The notes under the pieces: model-generated
Told to the model about the DNA's origin: nothing
What the model saw: the letters and a program-made list of their open reading frames with translations, nothing else
The model's database searches: none
In this document: positions 8,520-17,063 of the stretch, one piece after another
How the letters are laid out: the number at the start of each line of letters is the position of its first letter
How positions within the stretch are numbered: position 1 is the first letter of the stretch
Translations under genes and position numbers: made by a program
Origin: Bacillus rhizoplanae
GTDB lineage: Bacteria; Bacillota; Bacilli; Bacillales; Bacillaceae_G
Assembly (NCBI RefSeq): GCF_917563915.1
Contig: NZ_CAKJTI010000012.1
Coordinates: 1-64,000, forward strand
DNA length: 64,000 bases
Reading direction: 5' to 3'

Positions 8520-9196
8520 CATGGTACAAACATGGAAATAGATCGAAATTATGTCGACACGCATGGACAAAGTGTTGTCGCCTTTGCCTTTTGTTATTTG
8601 CTTGATTTTAAGCTGATACTACGTTTCAAAAATATTGGATCTCAGAAATTGTATCGACCTGAAGCTGGATGAATGAGGAATCCCCTCACTTGCAGCTCGT
8701 CTTACGGAAGCACATTAACTGGGATATTATTCGTCAACAGTATGAGCAAATTATTAAGTTTGCGAATGCTTTGCGATTAGGGACCACATCAACGAAAGCA
8801 ATTTTAAAGCGATTTACGAGAGATGCCAAGCACCCTATCTATCAAGCTCTATGTGAGTTGGAGAAAGCAATTAAGACCATTTTTTATGTGATTATCTACA
8901 CTTTGAGGAAGTCCGTAGAGAGGTTAATGAAGGACTTAACACCGTTGAAGATTGAAACTTTGTTAACAACTACATCTTTTACGGAAAGAATAGTAAAATT
9001 CTCTAGAAGATCAAGAAGTGTCTGGATGGTCACTCCAATTGCTACAAAATTTTCTAGTTTACATGAATACGTTAATGGTTCAGAGAATTCTCTATCATAA
9101 CAATCAGTATTGGCTAAAAAAATAACCCCTGAATACTTCAGAGGATTAACGCCTTTGTTCCACAATCATATAAATCCGTATGAAACATTTAAATGA
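8520..9196 (+). pseudogene. Tn3-family transposase (TnpA) C-terminal remnant
   Basis: The remnant can be followed across three frames. The first gives NYVDTHGQSVVAFAFCYLLD up to a TGA at about 8667. The second, in the ORF at 8669-9100, gives INWDIIRQQYEQIIKFANAL and LRLGTTSTKAILKRFTR. Frameshifted continuations then give VNEGLNTVEDWNFVNNYIFY and [20 protein letters not shown], ending at TGA 9194-9196. These are the conserved last blocks of Tn3-family transposases. Several frameshifts and the lost N-terminal two-thirds make it inactive. No terminal repeats or resolvase were seen. It marks past transposition at the edge of the island. Confidence 0.85.
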
Positions 9197-9199
9197 AAT

Positions 9200-9224
9200 G
9201 AAAAAAGGCTAGCTTTACTAGCCC
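9200..9224 (-). terminator. Intrinsic terminator of the hotdog gene
   Basis: GGCTAG at 9207-9212 pairs with CTAGCC at 9218-9223. On the minus strand this is followed by a T-run (AAAAAA on the plus strand at 9201-9206). It lies about 85 bp downstream of the gene at 9308-9685. Confidence 0.75.
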
Positions 9225-9307
9225 GCATTATACTCATATATAGTATGGCACTTAATTTCTTTTTATACAAAAAATTCCATTAACACATATTTTCAATTTT
9301 AGAATGT

Positions 9308-9685
9308 TCAATCTCGAATGATTCCACGACTTGAACCTAGCATTACTTCTTTCCCATTTTGATTGCGATATACTGACCTTATTTCTACCTTTTTAAAACC
9401 TTCCATTTGTTCAACATTTGTAAGAGTTATTTCGCATGTAATGGTATCTCCAGTAAAAACAGGTCGAATAAATTCACTTACCATTTCTCTTGCGATGTAA
9501 TTTACATCACCACCAATTTTCGTTCCTATACTTGCAGTTAATAAACCTTGCACCACTAAACGACCTTTTTCATCATGTTCAATATGATGCCTACCTTGGT
9601 CGCCTGAAAAACTTCCGAACTGCAAAACATCTTCTTCAGTAAAAGTTCTTTCCCATGTAAAAACATCACCTGTTTTAATAACCAT
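9308..9685 (-). CDS. MaoC-like hotdog-fold dehydratase/hydratase
   Basis: This 125-residue single-domain hotdog protein is of the MaoC / (R)-specific enoyl-CoA hydratase type. The segment FGSFSGDQGRHHIEHDEKGR (residues about 23-42) occupies the place of the hydratase-2 motif with its catalytic Asp and His, and VVQGLLTASIGTKIGG forms the central hotdog helix. Members hydrate trans-2-enoyl-CoA or act on related thioesters; the exact substrate is not evident. The start follows AAAGGAGAGG. A FadR-like operator lies about 55 bp upstream, which would fit fatty-acid degradation. It is transcribed alone with its own terminator. Confidence 0.8.
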   Translation of the reverse strand: MVIKTGDVFTWERTFTEEDVLQFGSFSGDQGRHHIEHDEKGRLVVQGLLTASIGTKIGGDVNYIAREMVSEFIRPVFTGDTITCEITLTNVEQMEGFKKVEIRSVYRNQNGKEVMLGSSRGIIRD

Positions 9686-9739
9686 ATTCCTCTCCTTTAT
9701 TTTGAATATTCTTTATTTTTAGTTTAGCACAAAAATGAA

Positions 9740-9757
9740 TGAATGACCACTCATTTT
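9740..9757. promoter_or_regulatory. Putative FadR (YsiA)-type operator
   Basis: TGAATGACCACTCATTTT is an imperfect palindrome close to the Bacillus FadR box as I remember it (TGAATGAnTAnTCATTCA). It lies 55-72 bp upstream of the MaoC-like start. FadR is a TetR-family repressor released by long-chain acyl-CoA. The match is by eye. Confidence 0.5.
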
Positions 9758-9796
9758 TAATAGTTTCACTAAATTACATACATTAATTTAATAAGA

Positions 9797-9824
9797 AAAA
9801 ATCCTGCATGAAACAGGATTTTTA
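9797..9824 (-). terminator. Intrinsic terminator of the hydrolase gene
   Basis: AAAAATCCTG pairs with CAGGATTTTT around a 7-nt loop. It lies just downstream of the minus-strand gene ending at 9852. Confidence 0.75.
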
Positions 9825-9851
9825 ATCATTTCTTTTACAAATTATTAAATG

Positions 9852-10682
9852 TTATTCAAAAACCACAATATTTTCTTCTACTCTATTTAACCATTCATTT
9901 ATTAACGAATGGAATAAAACATCCTGCTCAATCTGTAAGTTATGTCCCGCTTTATCTAAAACAGCAAAAGTAGCACGAGGAAATTTATCAAGAATCTTCC
10001 AAGCATCCTTGTAGCCTGTTACTGAATCCTGTTTTCCCAATAAAAAGAGACTTGGTTTTTCATACAGGGATAACTGGCTATCCACATCAAATGAAAAAGC
10101 ATATTGCTCCATTATTTTTGTTAAAAACGCCTCATCTGCTATTTTAATACCTGATATAATCTCTTCAAGATAACGTTGCCAATTATTTTCGTTAAGTGCT
10201 ACAAATTTCAAACTGAAATTCTCACGTTCCTCCGTACTTAACTGAGATAAAAACTTTTCATCTTGGTAAATAACGGTATGTGAAGGAAGCTGTCTCTTGT
10301 TTATATCCGGAATAATCATAGGACAAATAAATGCTGCTCCATCTATTTTTTCTTTTCTTTTGGATATAACTCCTCTAGTTATGTATCCACCATAGGATTC
10401 GCCTGCAATTAAGAAAGATTCGTCTGGAATAATCGTATCTATGAATTTTAAAACAAGCTCTAACATTCCATCTGAGTTTTGAATAGATTCGTTCCCCTTC
10501 GTTTGTCCCATTCCTGGTAAATCAATATAAATTCGTTTCCAACCTTCTCTTTTTACAAAAACAGGTTCCATGCACCCTAACATTAGTCTATGATCAGGAG
10601 AAAAACCATGAAGCATAATAATTGGTTTTCCAGAACCATAAATCTCATAATGAACTTTTACATCCCCTATTAAGCATTCCAT
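9852..10682 (-). CDS. Alpha/beta hydrolase
   Basis: This 276-residue cytoplasmic alpha/beta-hydrolase-fold protein has the oxyanion motif HGF at residues 25-27, the nucleophile elbow GESYGG (Ser96), an acid in LLGKQDSVTGY and His in DKAGHNLQIEQ near residue 254. The triad is complete. The family is broad (esterases, lactonases, haloperoxidases), so substrate and pathway are unknown. The ribosome site is GGGGTGG. It has its own terminator and a long non-coding region upstream. Confidence 0.85.
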   Translation of the reverse strand: MECLIGDVKVHYEIYGSGKPIIMLHGFSPDHRLMLGCMEPVFVKREGWKRIYIDLPGMGQTKGNESIQNSDGMLELVLKFIDTIIPDESFLIAGESYGGYITRGVISKRKEKIDGAAFICPMIIPDINKRQLPSHTVIYQDEKFLSQLSTEERENFSLKFVALNENNWQRYLEEIISGIKIADEAFLTKIMEQYAFSFDVDSQLSLYEKPSLFLLGKQDSVTGYKDAWKILDKFPRATFAVLDKAGHNLQIEQDVLFHSLINEWLNRVEENIVVFE

Positions 10683-11020
10683 TATAATCCACCCCGAATT
10701 TTCAGTATTATAATTACTATCAATAATATAAAGGTTCTATCTTTCCAAACAATTAATCTCATACTTCTTATTGTTAAATTTACAACTTGTACATAGTTTG
10801 CATAGTTTACATAATATTGTTATGCGATAAATATTTCTTGTTTTCTACGTGCTTACATTTTACTTAGCTCTTCTATTCTTTTTCAAATAACTCCATTAAC
10901 TCTATAATTGTTTGCGCCGAAAAATCAAAACGAATACCTGCTGCTTCATACACTACTTTTACTGATTTAAGTGTTCATTAAAACTGAATATAATGTTATT
11001 TTAATTGTCCATCTATTTCA
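10683..11020. other. Mostly non-coding region with a gene-tail fragment
   Basis: On the minus strand at about 10870-10975 there is a short open stretch without a start, reading VKVVYEAAGIRFDF then SAQTIIELMELFEKE and a stop. It looks like the eroded C-terminal end of some protein that I do not recognise. Nothing else is supported here. Confidence 0.35.
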
Positions 11021-11149
11021 TCTAATAATCTGACGCTTTAACCAACTCTCAAGCTCCTTACTACATTGAATCTCTGCTTGTAGCAGAGATTCAAATTTCA
11101 CTTGTAACGATTCCAAATCAATAATAACGAAATATTCAGTATTATCCAT
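11021..11149 (-). CDS. Small hypothetical protein (42 aa)
   Basis: A 42-codon frame begins MDNTEYFVIIDLESLQVKFE and ends KRQII. It starts 15 nt after the stop of the gene at 11165-11413, with a modest GAAAGGG site, and so looks like the second gene of a two-gene unit. The middle is predicted helical and charged (ESLLQAEIQ, KELESWLKR). I recognise no family. Its composition and spacing favour a real gene, but it could be chance. Confidence 0.45.
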
Positions 11150-11164
11150 TTGAAAGACGCCCTT

Positions 11165-11413
11165 TCATACAATATTCTTCGCAACAAGTTTCAAATGCTC
11201 AGCAGGAATAATTTGTTTGACTGTTTCCTGCAAATCCTCTGCCATCACTTCTTCAATATGTTCCAATGCTACTTCTAATATACTGCATTCCATTGTTTCA
11301 ATATTAAGTAGAGAATAATGATCATTTTTCTTTATCACTAAATATCTATGATTCTCTGTCACTAGTAAAGCACCTAACTGAATCCCTAGTATTCTGTTAT
11401 CTTCAAATTTCAT
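11165..11413 (-). CDS. Hypothetical protein (82 aa)
   Basis: This 82-residue protein begins MKFEDNRILGIQLGALLVTE and ends in IPAEHLKLVAKNIV. The start at 11413 directly follows TAGGAGGAGTGTAC; an upstream ATG at 11431 lacks such a site. A beta-rich N-terminal half (YLVIKKNDHYSLLNIETME) is followed by an acidic helix (VALEHIEEVMAEDLQETVK). No membrane or signal segment is seen. The family is not recognised. It pairs with the small ORF immediately downstream. Confidence 0.6.
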   Translation of the reverse strand: MKFEDNRILGIQLGALLVTENHRYLVIKKNDHYSLLNIETMECSILEVALEHIEEVMAEDLQETVKQIIPAEHLKLVAKNIV

Positions 11414-11566
11414 GTACACTCCTCCTATCAATAAATATTTTACAATAAAAGGATATTAAAATATACAAAAAAGGTTCCTAATTTCTTCAGAGAATCTCGC
11501 TTTCTTGCTGATACAGTACTTATACCATAAAGGGAAATAGGGAAACAATTAATCGACTACAAACTA

Positions 11567-11795
11567 TTAATTAGCAATGAAAGGACATTTTCTTACATAT
11601 AAAGGACTGAAAATTTGCCTAATTAAAAAATCAGAAATATCACCATTATGAATCTTTATACCCGGCATATCTGTCAAACTCTCTTTTATTCTGCTAGTAG
11701 CAACTCCTTCTACTACAAATGGTAAACGTACAAATGTCCAATCAAGATTATTTTTTAACAACAGGTCTAATTCTTTATACTTATTTATCCCAAAT
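11567..11795 (-). pseudogene. NAD(P)H-binding (NmrA-like) oxidoreductase C-terminal remnant
   Basis: The minus-strand frame reads KYKELDLLLKNNLDWTFVRL, PFVVEG, then DMPGIKIHNGDISDFLIRQI and a short tail to a stop at 11567. This is the typical C-terminal third of NAD(P)H-binding atypical SDR (NmrA-like) proteins. The Rossmann half is absent; the frame ends just downstream of the murB terminator. It is therefore a fragment with no start codon or ribosome site of its own. Confidence 0.7.
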
Positions 11796-11801
11796 AAAAA
11801 A

Positions 11802-11824
11802 CACCTCTCATTTCGAGAGGCGCT
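11802..11824 (-). terminator. murB terminator
   Basis: CACCTCTC pairs with GAGAGGCG. On the minus strand it is followed by a T-run (AAAAAA at 11796-11801 on the plus strand), just after the murB stop. Confidence 0.8.
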
Positions 11825-11829
11825 TACTA

Positions 11830-12744
11830 TTAAGATACTAAATCTTCTCCAATAATTTTTACTTCTGTTTCTAATTCTACGTTAAATTGGGATTTTACCT
11901 TTTCCTGCACATATCGGATAAGTTTTACATAATCACTCGCTGTAGCTTCACCTACATTTACGATAAATCCAGCATGCTTAGTAGATACTTGGGCATCTCC
12001 TATTTGTTTTCCTTGCAGCCCGCTATCTTGAATTAACTTACCAGCAAACATACCTGGAGGGCGTTTAAAAACACTGCCACAAGAAGGATATTCTAATGGT
12101 TGTTTTGATTCACGCAAAAATGTCAATTCATCCATTTTTTCTTTGATTATACTGTATTCACCTTCTTGTAAATCAAATGTCGCTTCTAACACAAGATATC
12201 CTTTTCTAGAAATGCAACTGTTTCTGTATTCTAATTCTAAATCATTTTTATTTAAATTAAGAATTTCGCCATCTCTAGTTATAACTAATACACTTTCAAT
12301 AACATGTGATACTTCGCCACCATATGCTCCCGCATTCATATATACTGCTCCGCCAACTGTTCCTGGAATACCACAAGCAAATTCTAATCCAGTTAGATGA
12401 TTTTTCAATGCAAATCTAGAAGTATCAATAATGGTTGCCCCGCTTTGAACAATTATCTTATTATCTTTCAATGAGATATCAGTCAATTTAGTTAAATTCA
12501 GAACAATCCCTCTAATGCCGCCATCCTTAATAATTATGTTTGAACCATTACCTAAAATAGTGAAATCTATATTATTTTGATTTGCATATTTTATTACGTT
12601 TTGTACCTCTTGATACGTAGTAGGTAAAACAAAATAATCCGCATTTCCACCCGTTTTAGTGAAAGTGTATCGTTTTAACGGTTCATCTTTTTTAACTTTA
12701 TTATCATCTAATATGTTCAATAAATCGTTGTATACTTTATCCAT
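11830..12744 (-). CDS. murB: UDP-N-acetylenolpyruvoylglucosamine reductase
   Basis: MurB is the FAD- and NADPH-dependent enzyme that reduces UDP-GlcNAc-enolpyruvate to UDP-MurNAc in peptidoglycan precursor synthesis. The 304-residue protein shows the FAD-binding block [11 protein letters not shown], the [19 protein letters not shown] segment, the proton-donor serine in CGSVFKRP and the C-terminal KHAGFIVN. Length and motifs fit the short form found in Bacilli. The start at 12744 has AGAGG at good spacing; an ATG six bases earlier is too close to it. It stands alone rather than in the cell-division cluster, so it may be the second MurB paralogue known in B. cereus-group genomes. Confidence 0.95.
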   Translation of the reverse strand: MDKVYNDLLNILDDNKVKKDEPLKRYTFTKTGGNADYFVLPTTYQEVQNVIKYANQNNIDFTILGNGSNIIIKDGGIRGIVLNLTKLTDISLKDNKIIVQSGATIIDTSRFALKNHLTGLEFACGIPGTVGGAVYMNAGAYGGEVSHVIESVLVITRDGEILNLNKNDLELEYRNSCISRKGYLVLEATFDLQEGEYSIIKEKMDELTFLRESKQPLEYPSCGSVFKRPPGMFAGKLIQDSGLQGKQIGDAQVSTKHAGFIVNVGEATASDYVKLIRYVQEKVKSQFNVELETEVKIIGEDLVS

Positions 12745-12916
12745 TTTCATAACCTCTTTACTAAAACTTTTTCCTATCCATTATAATATATTTAGTTTCA
12801 AAAAAAAGCTAATAACTAATTTTGTTTATTTTTTAATTATTCACTTTTGGTAACTCTAATGATTAATTAATCCATAATTACATCAACATTTTCAAATATT
12901 GCATGAAACCTCTCTC

Positions 12917-13315
12917 TTAACCTTGAATTTTCTCTAACTTTGTAACCCATATCTTTGCAGGATAAGATTCAAGTATTTCACTACACTCTATTCTAACTTT
13001 ATCACCCGTTTGTAATTCCTTTTTTATACTTGGATTATTAAATTGCAAAATAGCGTCAGTGGGAATGCTCCATTTTAGCCTTTCTTCTAAATTTTTTCTG
13101 TCGTTATCTGTTTTTATATTTTTCTCGTAAATAAAAAACACAGTATCTCCCTGAAGCAAGATATAACCATCTATCCCATTAGAAACTGTATTATTATCTA
13201 TTTTCGTTGTAGACTTTTTTATTTCGTTACCTGTACCTGTTTTCCAAACTAAAACAATCATGAAGATGATTACCAAAAATAAAATCGTACCAACTGCTTG
13301 TAGACTTTTTTTCAT
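12917..13315 (-). CDS. Membrane-anchored DUF3221-like protein
   Basis: This 132-residue protein has an N-terminal hydrophobic anchor (about residues 8-25, FLVIIFMIVLVW) and a small extracellular domain. That domain contains IDGYILLQGDTVFFI, an ILQFNNPSIKKELQTGDKVR segment and a basic C-terminus. The pattern is that of YobA/DUF3221 proteins: GYI near the start, then a GDKV turn of an OB-like beta domain. Function is unknown. The start at 13315 was chosen for the GGAG 6-8 nt upstream. Confidence 0.6.
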   Translation of the reverse strand: MKKSLQAVGTILFLVIIFMIVLVWKTGTGNEIKKSTTKIDNNTVSNGIDGYILLQGDTVFFIYEKNIKTDNDRKNLEERLKWSIPTDAILQFNNPSIKKELQTGDKVRIECSEILESYPAKIWVTKLEKIQG

Positions 13316-13377
13316 TTGCATCTCCATCACCTAAAATGCCTTTTCTAAAAAATTCATTAACAAATAGTTGAGAAAAC

Positions 13378-14082
13378 CTACGCTTTGATTTCTTTAAAAG
13401 AATGCAATAAAAATGCAACTATATATTCGCACGCTTTCTCACAAGCTAACATTTTAAATACTCTTTGCTCTTCTACTGTTTTATCATTCGCTTGATCTGA
13501 AGCAGCTTTTAAGCAAAGAAATGGCTTGCCATTCACATGACAAACGTAAGAAAATGCAGCAACTTCTTGATCCACCGCAAGCGCTCCGTAAACTGTCCGA
13601 AGCAATTCTCTCGTTTCCGAACTACGAATACGTTGATCACCTGAAATGAAGGTACCATAATGAGAGGTATAAACTAATTGCAACTTTTTCATTTCTTTAA
13701 TCAAATGTTTCGAAGGTTGAATACACGCTGTTCTGCCCGTATATAAATCAAACGGATCCGCTCCAGTTCCCGCTCCTGTTACATCATGTTGCATAACTTT
13801 AGTGGCGACAACAATATCACCGTTTTTCACCTTGTTTGATAAGCTTCCACAAATTCCTGTCATAAATAGTCGTTCTGGTTGAAATTCACTAATAAGAAGC
13901 TGAACACAACTTGCACATTGGACTTTACCGACTCCGGTTATGACAGAAACGACTTCAATCCCGTTCATATTATGAAAATGAAATTGCCAAGCCGCTCGTT
14001 CTTCTTTACGATAACTTGGATAATATTTATGTAAATACGTAAGCTCTGGTTCCCATGCTGCAACGATAGCAATTCGATTCAT
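13378..14082 (-). CDS. MTA/SAH nucleosidase-family protein
   Basis: This 234-residue protein belongs to the purine nucleoside phosphorylase/MTA-SAH nucleosidase superfamily. It has RIAIVAAWEPEL at the N-terminus, SVITGVGKVQCASC, the FMTGICGSLSNKVKNGDIVV core and AVDQEVAAFSYVC, where the ME of canonical MtnN becomes QE, followed by the catalytic-Asp segment LKAASDQAND. The family cleaves the N-glycosidic bond of methylthioadenosine or S-adenosylhomocysteine. It is probably a paralogue of mtnN rather than the main enzyme, given its divergence. The start at 14082 has AAAGGA nine nt upstream. Confidence 0.8.
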   Translation of the reverse strand: MNRIAIVAAWEPELTYLHKYYPSYRKEERAAWQFHFHNMNGIEVVSVITGVGKVQCASCVQLLISEFQPERLFMTGICGSLSNKVKNGDIVVATKVMQHDVTGAGTGADPFDLYTGRTACIQPSKHLIKEMKKLQLVYTSHYGTFISGDQRIRSSETRELLRTVYGALAVDQEVAAFSYVCHVNGKPFLCLKAASDQANDKTVEEQRVFKMLACEKACEYIVAFLLHSFKEIKA

Positions 14083-14152
14083 GGGTATCATTCCTTTCTA
14101 GTATTTATGTCAATTCCTAACTGTATTGATGCTCTAAATTTCCAGATTAGAA

Positions 14153-14197
14153 AGACCCTATTCTCAAATTGGTGACAAAAAAACGAAAATAGAGTCT
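14153..14197 (-). terminator. Weak terminator-like hairpin
   Basis: AGACCCTATTCTC at 14153-14165 pairs with GAAAATAGAGTCT at 14185-14197 through 13 pairs including G-U, just downstream of the histidine phosphatase. The T-tail is poor. Confidence 0.45.
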
Positions 14198-14214
14198 CTA
14201 CTATCAACAGTTCG

Positions 14215-14835
14215 TTAAATTGTTACAACCTTATTAAAATGGGTAGTATCCCCTTCTAGCTGTATATTATAATTTTCATCTTTCATTTCTAAAACAGTTA
14301 AACTTGTACCATGTAGAAAAGGAGGGTCCCATAAATTTGTAATAGATTTACCTTTGACATGCATAAGTAATACTTTGAGAAACACAGCATGCGTAACAAT
14401 TAGAATGTTTTCATCTTGATGATTTGAAATAATAGTATGAAATATAGACACGACCCTATGTACGAATTGCTCAAACATTTCTCCAGCAGCTGATTCATAT
14501 TGTGTTGGATTTTCCCAAAAGTTCTTGTATTGTGTAGGGAAAGATTGTTTAATTTCTTCATGTGTTCTCCCTTCCCAGGCGCCCATATTAATTTCTCTTA
14601 AATCTTCGTGTAATACGAGATTCGTATCATTTTGGCCAATAATTAATTTAGCTGTTTCTATCGTTCTATTACTTGTACTCACATAAACAGTATCAAACTG
14701 TATATCTTGTAATGCTTTACTCAAAGAAATTGCATTATTTATTCCTTCATTAGTCAACTTAGAATCTTTCCAACCTTGCATTCTATTTTCAACATTCCAT
14801 TCTGTTTGACCATGTCTCGTTAAATAAATTTTCAT
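14215..14835 (-). CDS. Histidine phosphatase family protein
   Basis: This 206-residue phosphoglycerate-mutase-like phosphatase has the catalytic motif LTRHGQTEWN at the N-terminus (phosphorylated His8), the second Arg in SNRTIETAKL, the acid in EINMGAWEGRTHEE and the second catalytic His in VTHAVFLKVLL. The family includes cobalamin-pathway CobC, fructose-bisphosphatase-like and broad acid phosphatases; the substrate is not decidable. GGGGG precedes the ATG. It appears to be monocistronic. Confidence 0.88.
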   Translation of the reverse strand: MKIYLTRHGQTEWNVENRMQGWKDSKLTNEGINNAISLSKALQDIQFDTVYVSTSNRTIETAKLIIGQNDTNLVLHEDLREINMGAWEGRTHEEIKQSFPTQYKNFWENPTQYESAAGEMFEQFVHRVVSIFHTIISNHQDENILIVTHAVFLKVLLMHVKGKSITNLWDPPFLHGTSLTVLEMKDENYNIQLEGDTTHFNKVVTI

Positions 14836-14917
14836 TTTTCGGAACCCCCGTAATTTTTTATCAAAAACTCAAATATAAAAATACAGTATCATTTATTTTA
14901 TCTTTAGTATTCCTCTT

Positions 14918-15895
14918 TTAAATAACACTCTCTACGTTTTCTTTCCCCTGATTGGTTAATAAGTTGGTATGTTTTTGAAACAACTCTTTAGCTACATTAC
15001 TAAGTATTTTAGAGTCGATTTCCCTCCATTTTTCAGGATCAGTCACATAATCCACACTATGTATTTCTTTTGACAAATTAGAACAAATTACATAACTTGA
15101 ATATGGATGTGGATTCTCCCTATTATTATCCGCATCTGATAAAAACTTTTTCATTAATACTTTATTATTTAAAGGATGGTAAATTAATTCTACTAATTTT
15201 GCTCGATATTCTAGATCTACGGGAAGAAGACATGGGAAGTCTTCATAATCCGCTAAGTGTTGCGCTTCATGAGCAAGATATGAGTATAAAAAATCAGGCT
15301 TATTTAGAACTTTTTCATACCTTTCTTTTACACAATATAAGGCATTTTTTGATGCCCATCCTCCTGTTGCTCTCCCACCAAAGGTAGCGAAATGCAACCA
15401 GCTCTGCATAATAAAATCTGACATGAAATATACAACAACCTTTTTAGATTTATCTGGCAGGATAATTTCATACTCAGCCTTCTCTTCTTTCCTCCAAATA
15501 TATGGCCCCCTATAGGGTGGGGTAATTCCTCCAAGAAAGTAAAACCCTCTTGATTTAAACTCTTTAGCTAATATTTCTTCAATAGAATCTATGTCATTTG
15601 TAGTTTCGAATCCTGGTAACAACTTTATTAGGTGTTCCGCTAAGATACTTTCTGCTTCTTTTTTATTTTTTCTATTTGTTAAGACGGATATAAAGTATTC
15701 GTAATACACTCTAATAACACTTCTAATCCAAGCATCTTTTGTTTTATATTGAAATACTGGTTTTTCAACAAAAAAACGGTTGTAGTATTTCTTTTTAAGC
15801 TTTTCCAAACCAATATTATTATCAATACTTTGGAGATATTCATAAGCTTTATTAACATTTCCTTGTAAACAATAAGAATATAGTTTTTGTTTCAA
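14918..15895 (-). CDS. Hypothetical HEXXH protein (putative metalloprotease)
   Basis: This 325-residue protein has no family name that I recognise. It contains SYLAHEAQHLADYEDFP, an HEXXH zinc motif at about residues 209-213, followed about 18 residues later by DLEYRAKLVEL, whose Glu could be the third zinc ligand as in gluzincins. Upstream lie helical repeats (residues 1-100) and an edge-strand-like stretch VVVYFMSDFIMQSW. There is no signal peptide, so it should act in the cytoplasm. The start is a TTG with AGGAG 11 nt upstream. Peptidase function is inferred from the motif only. Confidence 0.65.
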   Translation of the reverse strand: MKQKLYSYCLQGNVNKAYEYLQSIDNNIGLEKLKKKYYNRFFVEKPVFQYKTKDAWIRSVIRVYYEYFISVLTNRKNKKEAESILAEHLIKLLPGFETTNDIDSIEEILAKEFKSRGFYFLGGITPPYRGPYIWRKEEKAEYEIILPDKSKKVVVYFMSDFIMQSWLHFATFGGRATGGWASKNALYCVKERYEKVLNKPDFLYSYLAHEAQHLADYEDFPCLLPVDLEYRAKLVELIYHPLNNKVLMKKFLSDADNNRENPHPYSSYVICSNLSKEIHSVDYVTDPEKWREIDSKILSNVAKELFQKHTNLLTNQGKENVESVI

Positions 15896-16016
15896 TGGTT
15901 ATTGAACTCCTATCTATTTTTTTGTAAACTCAGAAACTAGGTCTTTAGAAGAAATTAATAATCTCATATAAACTTAGATTAATGACGATGTAGTGCTATC
16001 CCAAAGCAAACTTTAC

Positions 16017-16580
16017 TCATCTACTAAATATTATAGACATATCATCAGTGCGTCTCTTCCAAATCATATGATCACACCCCTCACCCCAATAATCCTTCAG
16101 TAAATAATCAGGCTCTCCAAATTTCTTCTTCCATATCTTCTGTGCATTTGTATATCCACTATCCAAACAAAATTCTTTAATATCCCTATTCAACAGGGTA
16201 AGAAACATTACATTTAAAAGTAATGTTCCGATACCACGCCTTTGATATTCTGGAAGTACAAATACAGTTCCTATCTCATATAACTCTTTCAGTGCTCTAT
16301 CTGTGCAAATGTTAATCAGTTGACTAGCTGGACCATATTCAATTGTACCGATAACTTTATTACAACTTTTATCAACAGCTATCAAAAAATATCGATTTCT
16401 CCCATTGCTATCAAAGTCACATTTCAAGTATTGTTCCTTACTTTCAATTTCCTTTTCTATATCATCAACCAACTCCGATAAACCTTCTTTAGCAAACGTA
16501 TCTTTAATCGTTGTACTAAAAAATTGATTTAGCTCTTCAATGTCCTCAATTCGTGGTCTCCTTATCTCAACATTACACAC
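16017..16580 (-). CDS. GNAT-family N-acetyltransferase
   Basis: This 187-residue protein has the GNAT acetyl-CoA motif in GTVFVLPEYQRRGIGTLLLN (the RRGIGT pantetheine loop) and a preceding strand VIGTIEYGP. The C-terminal part DSGYTNAQKIWKKKFGEPDY resembles the usual fourth-motif helix. The acceptor is unknown. The start is GTG preceded by GAGGAG nine nt upstream. It is a single gene on the minus strand, next to a decayed PAP2 gene. Confidence 0.85.
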   Translation of the reverse strand: MCNVEIRRPRIEDIEELNQFFSTTIKDTFAKEGLSELVDDIEKEIESKEQYLKCDFDSNGRNRYFLIAVDKSCNKVIGTIEYGPASQLINICTDRALKELYEIGTVFVLPEYQRRGIGTLLLNVMFLTLLNRDIKEFCLDSGYTNAQKIWKKKFGEPDYLLKDYWGEGCDHMIWKRRTDDMSIIFSR

Positions 16581-16737
16581 CGGAAATCACTCCTCGGTTT
16601 TCTAAAATTTCATTTATAATTTGGTTTATTCTATACGATCTTTATAAAAATGCTTATAGTCATCAAGTTTTTATTCTATATAATAAAAAATAATCCTTTT
16701 TCATTACGTTACGTGAAATTTTAATGTGCGACATATT

Positions 16738-17047
16738 AAACAATTCGTTAATCACACTTACGAATTCTTCTTTCCCAAGTGATCATGCTACAACTGCTTT
16801 AGTAATTACTGTAACGATTCGGCTATCTAGTAGAGAAAATAAGTTTATGTGGGCCATTCTTGGAATGTGAATTGTCTTTTTGAGAATTTGGGTTGGTGCA
16901 CATTATCCTCTAGATGTATTAGCAGGTATAATCTTTGGAGTATGTATTGCACTACTTTTCCACTATCGAATTATGAAAATGAATCTTATGAACAAAATAA
17001 CGAAATATCCCTTATTCCAAAAATTTATCTTCTATCTAAAAAAATAA
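16738..17047 (+). pseudogene. PAP2-family phosphatase remnant
   Basis: The plus strand encodes FVNHTYEFFFP, then after a one-base insertion PSDHATTALVITVTIRL. An in-frame TGA follows, then IVFLRIWVGAHYPLDVLAG and a tail ending YLKK at TAA 17045-17047. PSDH and RxWxGxHYPxD are the two active-site motifs of PAP2 phosphatases such as BcrC-type undecaprenyl-pyrophosphate phosphatases. The N-terminal membrane helices are missing. The frameshift and the stop show decay. Confidence 0.8.
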
Positions 17048-17063
17048 GATAGAAATACATTAT

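Noticed and set aside
16849-17052. Plus-strand frame of 67 residues
   Set aside because: It is out of frame with the PAP2 homology, which lies in the neighbouring frame and ends at 17047.
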